This document shows, one piece after another, positions 33,876 to 44,437 of a stretch of DNA of 64,000 nt. The stretch spans positions 311,509 through 375,508 of the forward strand of contig DYJE01000001.1 in the NCBI GenBank assembly GCA_020723285.1, read 5' to 3'. How positions within the stretch are numbered: the first letter of the stretch is position 1; every line of letters begins with the position of its first letter. The translations under genes and the position numbers were made by a program. The notes under the pieces are model-generated. The model was not told where the DNA came from and did not search any database. It was given only the letters and a program-made list of their open reading frames with translations. This DNA comes from Desulforapulum autotrophicum (GTDB lineage Bacteria; Desulfobacterota; Desulfobacteria; Desulfobacterales; Desulfolunaceae).

Positions 33876-34646
33876 ATGCAGCTTGACAACATGATCATTG
33901 AAAAGAAAGACCACATCGCCATTCTGACCATCAATCATCCTCCGGCCAACGCCTGGAACCTGGCCACCATGGAAGACTTTCAAAAAGCCCTGGATGATGT
34001 GGAAAACGATAAAGACGTCTGGGTCGTCATTCTGACGGGCTCAGGTGACAAATGCTTTTCTGCAGGTTTCGACGTCAGTGACGCCGGAAACGCCGCCAAA
34101 GCAGGCCCCCTGGGCCGTGAGCTCTGGAGACGTGTTGACCGTTTCCCGAAACCTTTCATCGCAGCCATCAACGGTTTCGCACTGGGAGGCGGTCTTGAGC
34201 TCGCCCTTTCCTGCCATTTCAGAATCATGGTGGACACCCCCAAGGCCAAAGTGGGTCTGACCGAACTGAACCTTGGAATCATTCCGGGATGGGGTGGCAC
34301 TCAGAGACTTTCCGCCGTGGTTGGCAAAGCCAAAGCTCTGGACATGATCCTGTTCAGTAAACGGGTGGACGCCAAGGAAGCCCTTGAAATCGGGCTTGTC
34401 AACAAGATCTCCGAACCGGGAAAAGTTCTTGACGATGCCATGGAACTGGCCTCTGTCCTTGCAAAACGTCCGCCCATCGCGGTCAGCTGCGTTCTTAAAG
34501 CCATGTCCGCCGGTGAATACGAAGGCAAAGACCAGGGGCTGATCGTGGAAGGCCAGGGCAGCGATCTTGTGGCCACAACCAAAGACGCCATCGAAGGTTT
34601 CATGTCTTTCATGCAGAAGCGTGAACCCAATTTTACAGGCGAATAA
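33876..34646 (+). CDS. enoyl-CoA hydratase/isomerase
   Basis: 256-residue crotonase-family enzyme hydrating 2-enoyl-CoA. The oxyanion-hole segment (FSAGFDVSD; INGFALGGGLELAL) is present, and both usual catalytic glutamates appear kept, in GGGLEL and LTELNLGIIPGWGGTQRL. SD AGGAG precedes the ATG. It follows the acyl-CoA synthetase and is closed by a strong terminator, so thiolase, synthetase and hydratase may form one expression unit. Confidence 0.92.
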   Translation: MQLDNMIIEKKDHIAILTINHPPANAWNLATMEDFQKALDDVENDKDVWVVILTGSGDKCFSAGFDVSDAGNAAKAGPLGRELWRRVDRFPKPFIAAINGFALGGGLELALSCHFRIMVDTPKAKVGLTELNLGIIPGWGGTQRLSAVVGKAKALDMILFSKRVDAKEALEIGLVNKISEPGKVLDDAMELASVLAKRPPIAVSCVLKAMSAGEYEGKDQGLIVEGQGSDLVATTKDAIEGFMSFMQKREPNFTGE

Positions 34647-34662
34647 CGAATAACGATGACCC

Positions 34663-34702
34663 AAAAAAAATCCGGGCGGCCACAAACCACCCGGATTTTT
34701 TT
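34663..34702. terminator. bidirectional Rho-independent terminator
   Basis: AAAAAAAATCCGGG at 34663-34676 pairs with CCCGGATTTTTTT at 34690-34702. The A run on one side and T run on the other make it work for the hydratase gene and for the convergent DUF3141 gene. Confidence 0.9.
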
Positions 34703-34732
34703 ATTCTCTGACTTGCCCGGAATTTGGCGGAC

Positions 34733-36937
34733 TTATTTGTAAAACAAGGCCTGAATCCGCTCAAGCAGTTCTTTTTCCTTTTCATCGATGATTTCATCGG
34801 CAAATGCGATTTCCTGAGCGAAAGCAAGAGCCCTTTCACGCTCTTTTCGTGTTTTGATCAATTTGGGTATGCTGTCGATGGCCTGATCAAAATCAATCTG
34901 AAGAATACGGGCCTGGTCCCGTGTGATTTGTTTTAGCTCCTCCGTGCTGATGTTTCTCAATCGCCTGTGGCCCTGAACAATTTTCGTGGCCACCTTGTAT
35001 TCAGCGAAATCGATCTGACCATCAGCACCGGCCATGGCGATCATCAAGCGGATAACCCCTTCAGTGTAACCGCCTTCTTCCATGGAATCCAAAAGGATCT
35101 GCTTGTCTTTTTTGACAATCTGGTCATGACGTTTCTGGTCCTTTTTCATTTTTTCAGGCGTATTTTTCAGATCTCCGGCATCGGGAAACATCAATTTAAG
35201 GTATGAATTCTTGTAGATTGAGGTAAAGGCTCTTTCCTGAAAAAGATCCCTGACATTTTTATACAGATCCAGGGAATCTTCAATGAAACTGGAGGTCATT
35301 TTTTCGATTTCCGAAAAAACATTTCCCTCGCTTACAGTCCTTCTGTTTTCGCGGACATGAGGCGCCAATGTTTTGACCGGAACGACCACAGGGTTCAGGT
35401 CCGAAATCAGATACCTCTGTGTGCGAAGGGGATGCAATTCTCTCATGACGTCCGCCGATGTTTTCGTCACGAAATTTTTGATGAAAGGCCTGGCAAAGGC
35501 CCGGTAGAATTTATCGTTCAGCTCGGAGATCACCGCAACCTGTTTAAAGGCTTCCTCATCTTCGTCCCCGTCATCGAATTTTTCGATATCCGAAATATCC
35601 CTGGGTTCAAATTTGACTTTATAGTCGTTCATCCAGGGTTCGGTTGGATTTTCTATGATCACCATTTCGTAAAGACCCGGAGCCAGAAATTCGATCATTT
35701 CAACACTGCCGATGATTTTCTTCTGCTCTTTCTTTGCAATCGATGACGCGACAAAAATGCCCAGATGACCGATTTCAGGATGGATGATGTAAACGATGAT
35801 CTGTCTGTGACGTTTGATTTCGTCAACAGAGGAATAAACTTTTGTGATCCAGTTCAATGCCTGTTGCGGCGGGGTGATGTTATCCCCTTCCGAAGCAAAG
35901 ACCACCACCGGATCTCTAAACGTCTTGAGATCGATGGCCTTACCTTTTTCAAGTTCAAAAGTCCCTCTGACAAGCCTGTTGCCTACGAAAAGACCATCCA
36001 CGATGGTGTGAATCTCTTCGGTTGTCATCATGTAAAAACCGCCCCACCAGCGTTCAAAGTTCAGAAACCGCTGCGCTTCTGTATCCACTTTGGCGTAAAG
36101 ATTGTATTGTTTACTCCAGAAAGTGTTAGCGGGATTGAGAAGTTCCATGTTCATAACGAGATTCGCACCGTCAAACAATCCGTTGCCCAGATCCCCAAGA
36201 AAGGAATTCATCCAGACGCCCCCAATAAGACCACCCCGGTAACGCATAGGGTTTTTTCCGCCAACCCCGGACCAGTAGGACAGCGGCGAACCATTCAGCA
36301 ACAGCGGTCCAACAAGATCAGGCCTGTCAGCCCCTAAAAGAGCTCCGGCCCATCCGCCCTGACAATTTCCGATCACCGTGGGCTTGGGAGCGTTGGGATG
36401 CCGTTTCCTCACCTCTTCGAGAAACACGATTTCTGCGTTCTTGACATCGGCAAGAACCTGTCCGGGCATGGGATATTGAAAAAACATGACAAAATAGACA
36501 GGATGTCCTTTCGTCAAAGCAAGCCCGATTTCAGAATCATTTTTTGATCCCCCGATTCCAGGGCCGTGACCTGCTCTGGGATCAATGATCACGATGGGTC
36601 TCTTTTCCGGACCCTCAGGCCCTGAAACCAGATCCGGTTTTTTCCTTTTTTCAACGCCGTCTGCGGCGGGACTGTTTTTTTTACGTTTATCGATAATCCG
36701 GGCCAGAGCGTAATTTGCAGGCCGTTCAAGGGTCCTGCCATCAACGATGATTTCGTAATCAAAAACCAGAACCGGCGGCAATCCCTTGGCATTGTGGTCA
36801 AGATAGACATTCCCTCTTTCCCGTAAAACATCCATAAAGAGAATGGATCTTTGATAACTGTCCACCACATAGTCGTACAATTGAGCGGCAAGACTCCCCT
36901 CACCCCATACGTGTTCCATAATTTCTGATGTATCCAT
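34733..36937 (-). CDS. DUF3141 alpha/beta-hydrolase with C-terminal TerB-like domain
   Basis: 734 residues. The central part follows the DUF3141 family, related to polyhydroxyalkanoate synthases and lipases: IIDPRAGHGPGIGG, nucleophile elbow GNCQGGWAGAL (Cys in place of Ser) and FASEGDNITPPQQALNW for the acid. The catalytic His is probably in HPEIGHLGIFV. The last 130 residues (LMIAMAGADGQIDFAEYKVA ... AFADEIIDEKEKELL) look like a TerB-type helical, metal-binding domain. The ATG at 36937 follows GGAGG by 5 bases. Members are often near fatty-acid genes; the substrate is unknown. A role in polyester or lipid handling is only a guess. Confidence 0.8.
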   Translation of the reverse strand: MDTSEIMEHVWGEGSLAAQLYDYVVDSYQRSILFMDVLRERGNVYLDHNAKGLPPVLVFDYEIIVDGRTLERPANYALARIIDKRKKNSPAADGVEKRKKPDLVSGPEGPEKRPIVIIDPRAGHGPGIGGSKNDSEIGLALTKGHPVYFVMFFQYPMPGQVLADVKNAEIVFLEEVRKRHPNAPKPTVIGNCQGGWAGALLGADRPDLVGPLLLNGSPLSYWSGVGGKNPMRYRGGLIGGVWMNSFLGDLGNGLFDGANLVMNMELLNPANTFWSKQYNLYAKVDTEAQRFLNFERWWGGFYMMTTEEIHTIVDGLFVGNRLVRGTFELEKGKAIDLKTFRDPVVVFASEGDNITPPQQALNWITKVYSSVDEIKRHRQIIVYIIHPEIGHLGIFVASSIAKKEQKKIIGSVEMIEFLAPGLYEMVIIENPTEPWMNDYKVKFEPRDISDIEKFDDGDEDEEAFKQVAVISELNDKFYRAFARPFIKNFVTKTSADVMRELHPLRTQRYLISDLNPVVVPVKTLAPHVRENRRTVSEGNVFSEIEKMTSSFIEDSLDLYKNVRDLFQERAFTSIYKNSYLKLMFPDAGDLKNTPEKMKKDQKRHDQIVKKDKQILLDSMEEGGYTEGVIRLMIAMAGADGQIDFAEYKVATKIVQGHRRLRNISTEELKQITRDQARILQIDFDQAIDSIPKLIKTRKERERALAFAQEIAFADEIIDEKEKELLERIQALFYK

Positions 36938-37329
36938 GACATCCTCCGGATCGAAGCGTGATGAACGGACAATCCACATCGTTATTCTGCTGCTTTGACG
37001 TTATATTATCCGATACGATTATAAAAGACGTGTCAACGTTCTCATTCAACATGGTCAAGATTGAATATATGATACGAAACATAATATATTTATTCATATT
37101 ATATTTCAATATGATTAAAAGAAGCGAATCACAATGAATGATTGTCCCGCCATTTATGAACATGTTTTTTTTGTTTTGAATTTTTGACACGATATTACTA
37201 TAATGGCAATCATTCTTTCAATCATCCGTTCCGGTCCGTCACGGTGATCGTCGTACAAACATCTTAATTAAAACGCGATAATATATCGCATTTCAATTAT
37301 TGGGCATTATAACATTTTACTGGCATTCT
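36938..37329 (+). promoter_or_regulatory. AT-rich leader of the CqsS-like kinase with promoter and palindrome
   Basis: TTGAAT (37176-37181) and TATAAT (37199-37204) with 17-bp spacing form a good sigma70 promoter on the plus strand. A dyad GCGATA-ATA-TATCGC at 37275-37289 lies about 40 bp before the ATG and may bind a regulator. No gene fits in this stretch. Confidence 0.5.
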
Positions 37330-40300
37330 ATGGCACCTTTGCGAGAAAAACCAAAGAGAACGTTCATCTTTAACAGTGGCTACATGTTCACTGAAAATTT
37401 TCTACCGGTTATAACAATCGCAGGGAGCCTTGGAAACGTATTTTTCTATTTTTATCTCAAGTATGTCGCGGGTTACCATGAAAATCTGAGCCTACGACTC
37501 CTGGCCATCTCGTTGTTCATTTCATTCTGGATCATCCTGAAAAACAACATGAACGGGTTCGCGAAAAAAATGTATTACGAGGTCTCACTCTGTATCGCCC
37601 TGCCTTTTATGTTCACCTATTTCCATCTTATCAACCCGGAGAATGTTTTCTGGAACATGGCCACCGTGCTCTGTGGTTTCACTTACGGGATGCTGAGCAA
37701 AATCTACGTCATTCCCCTGGGGTGCATCTCAGGCTGGAGTCTTGCGATCAGCATATTTCAGTCTCTCAACCCGGATTCATCGACGAACATGTGGACAGAC
37801 ACCGACTCTCTCGTTCTCATGATCTTTTCCGCCATTGTCGCCAATGTCATAGTCCTTGCGCTTGAAAACACATACCTTCGCATGATTGAGCTCAAAACCG
37901 AACAGGCCGAGTTAAAAGAAACAGAAAAACACTATGCCAGACTGCTTGAAACTGAACGCTGTCTCAGGGAAAGCGAAGAACAATTCAGACTTCTCATCGA
38001 AAATGCGTCGGAAGGCATTTTTGTCATTCAAGACGGTGTTATCGCGTATGGCAACCCGAAAGCCCTTGCCATCACGGGTTATTCATTGAAAGAAAGCCAA
38101 GCCATGTCGTACCTTTCCTTTCTCCCTGAATATGAACACGACACGGCGATCAGTCGGCATTTTAAAACCCTTTACACAGACGGACGAAACGAAAAACACA
38201 CGTTCAAAATCAAAACCAAGCAAGGCGCTCTCCGCTGGGTTGAAATCGATTCCGTCAAAGGATCCTGGAACCACAAACCTGCTTCCATCAACTTTATGGA
38301 AGATGTGACCGAACGCAAAAATGCAGAAGATGAATTGAACCGGCACAGGCATCATTTGGAAGAACTTGTAAAGGACCGGACCCATGAACTCGAAATGGCG
38401 TATCAGGAGCTCGTCAGCGCCAAAAACAAGGCCGAGGAAGCCACTCGGTCTAAAAGCGAATTCCTGGCCAACATGAGCCATGAAATCAGAACACCCATGA
38501 ACGCCATCATAGGCGTGAGCGATCTGATACGGAGCACGCCGCTTTCCATAAAGCAGCGTGAATATATGAACATCATCCGGTCTTCTTCCCGGGCGCTTCT
38601 CTCGTTGATCAACGATATTCTCGACTTCTCAAAAATTGAAGCAGGAAAACTCGAATTCGAAGAAATCCCCTTCATTCTCAATGAAGTTATTGACGAAGTT
38701 TCGGACATGTTCAGAGACAAAGTTCAGGAAAAAGAGCTTGAATTCATCATAGACATCAAACCGGATGTTCCCCAGCGCCTTGTTTCAGACCCTTTACGAC
38801 TGAAGCAGATCCTGGCAAACCTCACGTCAAACGCCCTTAAATTCACTGGGACTGGAGAGATTGTCATCACCGTGACCTGCGAAAACAAAACCGAGGCTGA
38901 TGCGCTGTTGACATTCAGTGTCCGTGACACGGGTTCGGGAATTTCACAGAAATGGCTGAGCCCCGAAGGTCTTGAAATGCTGTTTGAAGCGTTCTCTCAG
39001 GCGGATTCGTCGTCATCCCGGAAATACGGCGGCTCCGGGCTTGGCCTGAGCATCACGAAACGCATTGTCGAAATGATGCATGGGAATATTCATGTGACCA
39101 GTGAACTGGGAAAAGGCAGTACGTTTTCCGTAACCATAAGGTTCAAATACCTTACCGGCGAAATTTCTTTAAGATCCATGACCCCGAACGCATTGAAAGA
39201 AATCAGGGTTCTCATAGCCGATGACAACCCGGCCACCCTCTCCGTTCTCAAACGTTTCGTGGAATCATTTGGTTTTTATCCGGACATCGCATTGTCCGCC
39301 CAGGAAGCGATTCAAAAATATGAGCAATCGGTTGAGTCCGGAGATCCTTTCAATCTGATCATCATGGATATCAAAATGCCGGATATGGATGGTATTTCCG
39401 CAGCTGAAAAACTCAGACACACCCTGGAGTTTTCCCCGCCCCCTGTGATATTCATCAGTGCGTCGGATTACGGAAGGTACATTCACCGTTTCGGAAAAGA
39501 CAGCATTGATAATTTTCTGACAAAGCCCATCAAGCAATCTGTTCTTTTCGACACGATTATGAACGCCTTTGGGTATATGCCGGAAAAGATGGGCCAGAAC
39601 ATCGCATACACGGCTCAGAGCAACGACCTCTCGGGCTCGCGCATTCTTCTTGTGGAGGACAATCCGGTCAATCAGATGGTCGCCACCGAAATATTGTCCG
39701 CTGCCGACATCATCATTCACAAAGCCGGCAATGGATTTGAAGCCATCGAGATTCTCCGGGAAATTGAATTTGATGCCGTGCTCATGGATATCCAGATGCC
39801 CGGTATGGATGGTATCGAGGCCACGGGCCTTATCCGAAACGAGCTCGGCCTGAAACACCTTCCGATCATCGCCATGACCGCCAATGCCATGACGGGAGAC
39901 CGTGAAAAATGCATCAGCGCGGGAATGAACGATTATATTTCAAAGCCCATCGAAGGCCGTCAGATTTTTTCCGTTCTCTCTCGATGGGTCAGCCACGAAG
40001 ACACCCCCATATCTGCCGTCGCATCGGAAATACTGATCCGGAATTCAAAAGCTGTGGAATCATGCGATACTTCAGAAATCGATCTTCCGGCCACCCTTCC
40101 CGGAATCGATATCACGTCAGGGTTGGTGCGGATCAACGGCAATAAAACCCTTTATCTGTCCCTTCTTGGTGAGTTTCGCAAGGAACACGGAGGCGCTGCG
40201 GAAAAAATCAGAAAAGCACTTTCTAATGACAATCCTGAATATGCAGCGTCCATGCTTCATTCGATCAAAGGAGCTTCCGGCAACATCGGTGCCCACAAAT

Positions 40301-40704
40301 TGTTTCATTCATCCAAGGCCCTTGAAGCAGGGCTCAACACAAGCCGACGTCCTGCGGATTCTCTCATCGCTCAATTTGAATCGGACCTGCTGGAAGTCCT
40401 TGATTCCGCCCAATCCGTCCAGCACTTGACGCAGGATGAGCATCGTCATTCGTCCCTATCCAACCTGCCCTTCGAGGCTTTAGGCATCACCGAGCTTTCG
40501 TTCATGCTTTCGAAACTTAAAAAACTGCTTGAGAAAAACAGTTTTGCAGCGGAAACCTATCTCCACTCCATCATGAAACATCTTGATTCGGAATCACGCG
40601 TCAAAGCAAGGCGCCTTGCCAATCACGTCAACAGCCTGGAATACGCCCATGCTAAAATCGAGCTGAAGTCCTTTGCAGACACCCTCAATATACCCCTCGA
40701 CTGA
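37330..40704 (+). CDS. CqsS-like multi-pass hybrid histidine kinase with PAS, two receivers and Hpt
   Basis: About 1124 residues. The first 190 hold about six membrane segments; the pattern [30 protein letters not shown] and [18 protein letters not shown] recalls the CAI-1 autoinducer sensor CqsS of Vibrio and LqsS of Legionella. Next come a coiled coil, a PAS domain (about 215-330), HisKA with [14 protein letters not shown], an ATPase domain ([20 protein letters not shown]), receivers with [12 protein letters not shown] and [12 protein letters not shown], and Hpt ([14 protein letters not shown]). The start is uncertain: ATG 37330 and TTG 37300 both lack a clear ribosome-binding site. No cqsA-type synthase gene is in the window. 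Similarity is from memory of the family. Confidence 0.88.
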   Translation: MAPLREKPKRTFIFNSGYMFTENFLPVITIAGSLGNVFFYFYLKYVAGYHENLSLRLLAISLFISFWIILKNNMNGFAKKMYYEVSLCIALPFMFTYFHLINPENVFWNMATVLCGFTYGMLSKIYVIPLGCISGWSLAISIFQSLNPDSSTNMWTDTDSLVLMIFSAIVANVIVLALENTYLRMIELKTEQAELKETEKHYARLLETERCLRESEEQFRLLIENASEGIFVIQDGVIAYGNPKALAITGYSLKESQAMSYLSFLPEYEHDTAISRHFKTLYTDGRNEKHTFKIKTKQGALRWVEIDSVKGSWNHKPASINFMEDVTERKNAEDELNRHRHHLEELVKDRTHELEMAYQELVSAKNKAEEATRSKSEFLANMSHEIRTPMNAIIGVSDLIRSTPLSIKQREYMNIIRSSSRALLSLINDILDFSKIEAGKLEFEEIPFILNEVIDEVSDMFRDKVQEKELEFIIDIKPDVPQRLVSDPLRLKQILANLTSNALKFTGTGEIVITVTCENKTEADALLTFSVRDTGSGISQKWLSPEGLEMLFEAFSQADSSSSRKYGGSGLGLSITKRIVEMMHGNIHVTSELGKGSTFSVTIRFKYLTGEISLRSMTPNALKEIRVLIADDNPATLSVLKRFVESFGFYPDIALSAQEAIQKYEQSVESGDPFNLIIMDIKMPDMDGISAAEKLRHTLEFSPPPVIFISASDYGRYIHRFGKDSIDNFLTKPIKQSVLFDTIMNAFGYMPEKMGQNIAYTAQSNDLSGSRILLVEDNPVNQMVATEILSAADIIIHKAGNGFEAIEILREIEFDAVLMDIQMPGMDGIEATGLIRNELGLKHLPIIAMTANAMTGDREKCISAGMNDYISKPIEGRQIFSVLSRWVSHEDTPISAVASEILIRNSKAVESCDTSEIDLPATLPGIDITSGLVRINGNKTLYLSLLGEFRKEHGGAAEKIRKALSNDNPEYAASMLHSIKGASGNIGAHKLFHSSKALEAGLNTSRRPADSLIAQFESDLLEVLDSAQSVQHLTQDEHRHSSLSNLPFEALGITELSFMLSKLKKLLEKNSFAAETYLHSIMKHLDSESRVKARRLANHVNSLEYAHAKIELKSFADTLNIPLD

Positions 40705-40816
40705 CCATCACATTCAAATCAAATTAACGATTTTATCCTCATCCGGAATTTGATCATAAATTCTGTTTTGGTCAATTAATAAATCGGATTTCTGGTGCAG
40801 AACATGTTTATATCTG

Positions 40817-40849
40817 ACCGTCTGCCTCCTTATTCAGGAAACAGACGGT
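40817..40849. terminator. hairpin between convergent genes
   Basis: ACCGTCTG at 40817-40824 pairs with CAGACGGT at 40842-40849; an inner CCT/AGG pair extends it. It sits between the kinase stop and the iorB end. No T tract on either strand, so function as a terminator is likely but not certain. Confidence 0.45.
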
Positions 40850-40880
40850 TCAAAAACAAATCGGGTTAAGCTACATAATT

Positions 40881-41474
40881 TTACGCAGAAGCGGCAGCCG
40901 CATAACCCAGATCAAAAGCTTTGAGGTTGATGTCGGTAAAGGACTTTTTGGTTCGAGCCGCAATGGCTTTTTTGATGTTTTCAGCGGAGACAGGCAGAAC
41001 GTCGGCTTGAGCCAGGGCCCCTAAAAGCACCATGTTCACGGACATGACGCTGCCCGCTTCGGTGGCCAGGGCCACGGCGTCGAAAGCGATGAGCTTCCCT
41101 GTTTTTTCAGCCATAATCTTTTTGACCTGATCAAGCTCCGGGTAAACACCCCGGCCGATGGCCACGGTAAAAGGCGGCAAAGGGGAAAGATTCACGATGG
41201 AGACGGTGTCTTTCCGGCATTTTTTCAATGCCCTCAGCGCTTCCGCCGGTTCAAAGCTCACGAAAACGTCCGCTTCGCCGTCGGATATGATGGTGCTTTC
41301 CGCATCCCCGAACACCAGGGCCGACTCCACCACGCCGCCGCGCTGGGCCATGCCGTGGATTTCGCTCATGCGCACAGCGACGCCTGAAAGAAGCGCCGCC
41401 TCACCCAAAACCCGTGACGCCAGAAGGTTACCCTGACCGCCCACGGCTACAATGATCAATCGTGTTGTCGTCAT
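40881..41474 (-). CDS. iorB: indolepyruvate ferredoxin oxidoreductase, beta subunit
   Basis: 197 residues, the gamma-type (2-oxoacid oxidoreductase) subunit: IIVAVGGQGNLLASRVLGEA at the N-terminus and MSEIHGMAQRGGVVESALVF are family features. With IorA it oxidatively decarboxylates aryl pyruvates to aryl-acetyl-CoA, reducing ferredoxin, in amino-acid breakdown or, reversed, synthesis. It follows iorA by 16 bp with its own GGAAGG site. Confidence 0.93.
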   Translation of the reverse strand: MTTTRLIIVAVGGQGNLLASRVLGEAALLSGVAVRMSEIHGMAQRGGVVESALVFGDAESTIISDGEADVFVSFEPAEALRALKKCRKDTVSIVNLSPLPPFTVAIGRGVYPELDQVKKIMAEKTGKLIAFDAVALATEAGSVMSVNMVLLGALAQADVLPVSAENIKKAIAARTKKSFTDINLKAFDLGYAAAASA

Positions 41475-41490
41475 GTTGTCACCTTCCTTG

Positions 41491-43353
41491 TCAGTCGTTT
41501 TTCGTTTTCACGGGCCGAATGGCTTTTTCAGGGCAGATCTGGGCGCAGACCGAACAGCCGGTGCAGAGATCGGCGTTGATCATCACCCTTTCCCCGTCCA
41601 GATAGAATGCAGGACAGGCGATGGTGCTGATGCAGTCCCTGTGGTTCTTGCATTTGGCCTGGTCGATGGTGAACGCCTTGCCCTTGAGCTGTTTCAGATT
41701 TTTGGCGTATAAGGTGCATTTCTCTTTGGCGATGATCACCGAAACCCCCTCAAAGGCCAGAGCTTCCTTGATGGCCTCGATACTTTTGGCGAGGTTGTAG
41801 GGCTTGATCACCGTCACATGTTTCACGCCAAGGCCCCGGACCACCGATTCGATGTCTATGCGGTTGTAACCCTCGAAGTTCAGTTCCTCCATGTCCACGC
41901 CGGGATTGGGCTGATGGCCGGTCATGGCCGTGGTCCGGTTGTCCAGAATCATCAGGGTGAAATTGTGGTTGTTGAACACCGCGTTCATGAGACCCGCAGG
42001 GCCGGAATGGAAGAACGTGGAATCGCCGATGAACGAGAGGACCTTTTTACCCGTGGCTTTTGAAAAACCGGCGGGCGTGCTGGTGGAGGCCCCCATGCAG
42101 ACCACAAAATCCCCCATGGAAAGGGGCGGCATGAAACCCAGGGTGTAACAGCCGATGTCCGAAGGATGGATCACGTCCATGCCCTTTGTGGCCTGTTTCA
42201 CGGCATAGAACACGGCCCGGTGCGAACATCCCGCACACAGTGTGGGCGGCCGTCCCGGCATGTCCGGCACATTGGAAAGATCCACAGGTTCCACTATCGT
42301 GTAAGGAATGTCAAAAACCCGGGCCATGACCCGTTTGACCATGGCCGGATCGAATTCGTAAAGGCGTGAAAAAAGGTCCTCGCCTTTTCCCAGAATCTTC
42401 AAAGTCAGGCCCTGGGTCTGGGCGATGGCTTTCACCGCCTCTTCCATGAACGGCTCACCCTCTTCCACCACCAGGACGTCGGTGCATGTTTTCAAAAAGT
42501 CAGCGATCAGGGTATCGGGCATGGGGTGTGTGAAACCCAGGCGAAGGATTTTGACCTGGCCCTTAACGCCAAGATCGGCGATGGCGTCCTTCACATAGGC
42601 GTAACTCACACCGTTGGCGATGACACCTTTCGTGCCTTCGCCCTCGACAAAATTCCAGCGGCAGTCGTTGGCCATGCCTTTGGCCAGCTTCATGTTTTCC
42701 AGCAAGGTGACATGGAGATTCCTGGACACGGCGGGAACGGTGACATAACTGAAAGGATCCTTGACGAAATCGCCTTTCGTGACAGGTTTCTGCACCTCTC
42801 CCAGTTCAACCACCGCCGTGGAATGATTGATGCGGGTGGTGGTCCTGAAAATCACCGGTTCCTGGAGATCTTCGGAAAGGTCGAAGGCGTAAGCGATCAT
42901 CTCTTTAGCTTCGGCCACCGAAGACGGTTCCAGAACGGGAAGTCCTGAGAGCTTTCCGTAATACCGGTTGTCCTGCTCGTTCTGGCTTGAGAACATGAAG
43001 GGATCGTCCGCCGTCAGAATGACAAGACCGCCCTTGACGCCCACATAGGCCAGGGTCATCAGGGCGTCTGCTGCCACATTGACCCCCACGTGCTTCATGA
43101 CGCACATGCTCCGAAGCCCGCAGTTGGCCGCAGCCGCAGCCACTTCAAGGGAGACTTTCTCATTGACGCTGTACTCGAAGTACAGGTCCGAGTCCCTGGA
43201 CATCTGAAAAAAATTGAGTGAAATTTCGGAAGACGGCGTTCCGGGATACGACGCGGCAAAAGCGAGACCCGCCTCAACGGCTCCCCTCGCGATGGCCTCG
43301 TTCCCCAAAAGCAGCATCTTCTCTCCGGGTTTCCCCTGAAGTAATTTATGCAT
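41491..43353 (-). CDS. iorA: indolepyruvate ferredoxin oxidoreductase, alpha subunit
   Basis: 620 residues, full length. N-terminal pyrimidine-binding part (LLGNEAIARGAVEAGLAFAA; SYPGTPSSEI), thiamine-diphosphate part (RPPTLCAGCSHRAVFYAV; DIGCYTLGFMPPLSMGDF; GDSTFFHSG) and a C-terminal ferredoxin domain with CTGCSVCAQICPEKAI; the first cluster site is incomplete (CKNHRDCISTIACPAF). That variation is common in IorA. SD AAAGGA precedes the ATG. Acts in the cytoplasm with IorB. Confidence 0.95.
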   Translation of the reverse strand: MHKLLQGKPGEKMLLLGNEAIARGAVEAGLAFAASYPGTPSSEISLNFFQMSRDSDLYFEYSVNEKVSLEVAAAAANCGLRSMCVMKHVGVNVAADALMTLAYVGVKGGLVILTADDPFMFSSQNEQDNRYYGKLSGLPVLEPSSVAEAKEMIAYAFDLSEDLQEPVIFRTTTRINHSTAVVELGEVQKPVTKGDFVKDPFSYVTVPAVSRNLHVTLLENMKLAKGMANDCRWNFVEGEGTKGVIANGVSYAYVKDAIADLGVKGQVKILRLGFTHPMPDTLIADFLKTCTDVLVVEEGEPFMEEAVKAIAQTQGLTLKILGKGEDLFSRLYEFDPAMVKRVMARVFDIPYTIVEPVDLSNVPDMPGRPPTLCAGCSHRAVFYAVKQATKGMDVIHPSDIGCYTLGFMPPLSMGDFVVCMGASTSTPAGFSKATGKKVLSFIGDSTFFHSGPAGLMNAVFNNHNFTLMILDNRTTAMTGHQPNPGVDMEELNFEGYNRIDIESVVRGLGVKHVTVIKPYNLAKSIEAIKEALAFEGVSVIIAKEKCTLYAKNLKQLKGKAFTIDQAKCKNHRDCISTIACPAFYLDGERVMINADLCTGCSVCAQICPEKAIRPVKTKND

Positions 43354-43579
43354 GACATCCTTTCCTTATGATAATGACGTATTACCCGGAACTGATAAAC
43401 GCGAAAATCCTTTCACCGTTCGTTCCCCCTCATCCGGGCCACAACTTTGCAATATAATTGTTCGATTGTTCGAGAACCAGCCAGAAAACTATAACAACAC
43501 ACGGACCGGTGTAAAGATTTTTCTAAGGGATGTGATCTTTATGAGAATCGTTCGTGACAGGCTGCCATTGGATGAATGA

Positions 43580-43867
43580 TCAGACAATCCCGCCATATAA
43601 ATCCACCCACTCGGGATTCTCCTTTTCAATCAAATCAATCTTCCATTGCCGCCGCCATTTTTTCAATTCCTTCTCCCGAGTCAGCGCCGCATTAATATTC
43701 TGAGTATGCTCAAAATATACCAGACTGTGAACCGCGTATCTGCTGGTAAACCCTTTGACAAAATCCTGTTTATGCTCATAAACCCGCCGAACCAGGTCGT
43801 TTGTAACCCCAACATAAAGCGTTCCGTTTTTTCGGCTTGCAAGGATATAGACATAGTAGGTTTTCAT
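43580..43867 (-). CDS. GIY-YIG nuclease-fold protein
   Basis: 95 residues, a stand-alone GIY-YIG domain (UPF0213-like). YYVYILASRKNGTLYVGVTN supplies the two motif parts (here YVY and YVG), with Arg in LVRRVYEHK, a His/Tyr centre and a Glu in ALTREKELKKWRR. Such small proteins are common and mostly uncharacterised; some cut DNA. It lies beside a nest of palindromic repeats, which may or may not be meaningful. Confidence 0.88.
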   Translation of the reverse strand: MKTYYVYILASRKNGTLYVGVTNDLVRRVYEHKQDFVKGFTSRYAVHSLVYFEHTQNINAALTREKELKKWRRQWKIDLIEKENPEWVDLYGGIV

Positions 43868-43974
43868 TTTTCACCTTGACCTTTACCGAAACCGATAGCA
43901 TTGACAAAGAATTTTTTAAATCCCTTCAATTTCTTTCACACAACACCCCAACAAACCCGCCACCCCCTCCGCCC

Positions 43975-44247
43975 CCTGTCATTCCGGGTGGTCTCCGCAC
44001 AACGAAGAAGTCCGTTTCTTTCTCGACCCCACGACAAACCGTGATGCCGGAATTCCGAAGCCGACCCGGAATCCATCTCCGCATAGACGAAAGTGGCTGA
44101 AGCTAAAACACATTCCACCTTTACAGCAAACGCGGGCATGGATTCCGGGTCGGCTTCGGGAGTCGGAGGGTGGCGTTCTGCAATGGGTGATGCTGACTCA
44201 AACTCCCTGACATTTCCTAACCCGCCCGGAATGACAGAGCGGAGGGT
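43975..44247. repeat. nested palindromic repeat unit A
   Basis: Outer arms CCTGTCATTCCGGGTGG (43975-43991) and CCGCCCGGAATGACAG (44222-44237) are inverted copies. Inner arms at 44046-44083 (TTCCGAAGCCGACCCGGAAT core) and 44136-44170 (ATTCCGGGTCGGCTTCGGGA core) are also inverted. The whole unit of about 270 bp could fold into one long interrupted hairpin. Two more copies follow. Confidence 0.85.
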
Positions 44248-44395
44248 GACTCAGGGAATTGGCGATTATGCAGTGCCAAATGTCAACGACCCCAATTCGC
44301 AATTCCGTGAAGATGCGACCCCAATTCGCGGAATGACAGAGCGGAGGGTGATTCAGGAAATTGGCGGTTATGCTGTGCAAAGTGTCACGACCCCC
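44228..44395 (+). repeat. direct duplication of the right end of unit A
   Basis: The segment starting GGAATGACAGAGCGGAGGGT at 44228 and running to about 44293 recurs with several changes at about 44330-44395, both ending in CGACCCC. It is an extra partial copy of the right arm between units A and B. Confidence 0.75.
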
Positions 44396-44437
44396 AATTG
44401 TTCTACAACACCATCAAATCCACGACGCTCCCCCGTC

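Noticed and set aside
37184-37204. TTGACA close to TATAAT before the CqsS-like kinase
   Set aside because: Only 9 bp apart, too close for a promoter; TTGAAT at 37176 with 17-bp spacing was preferred.
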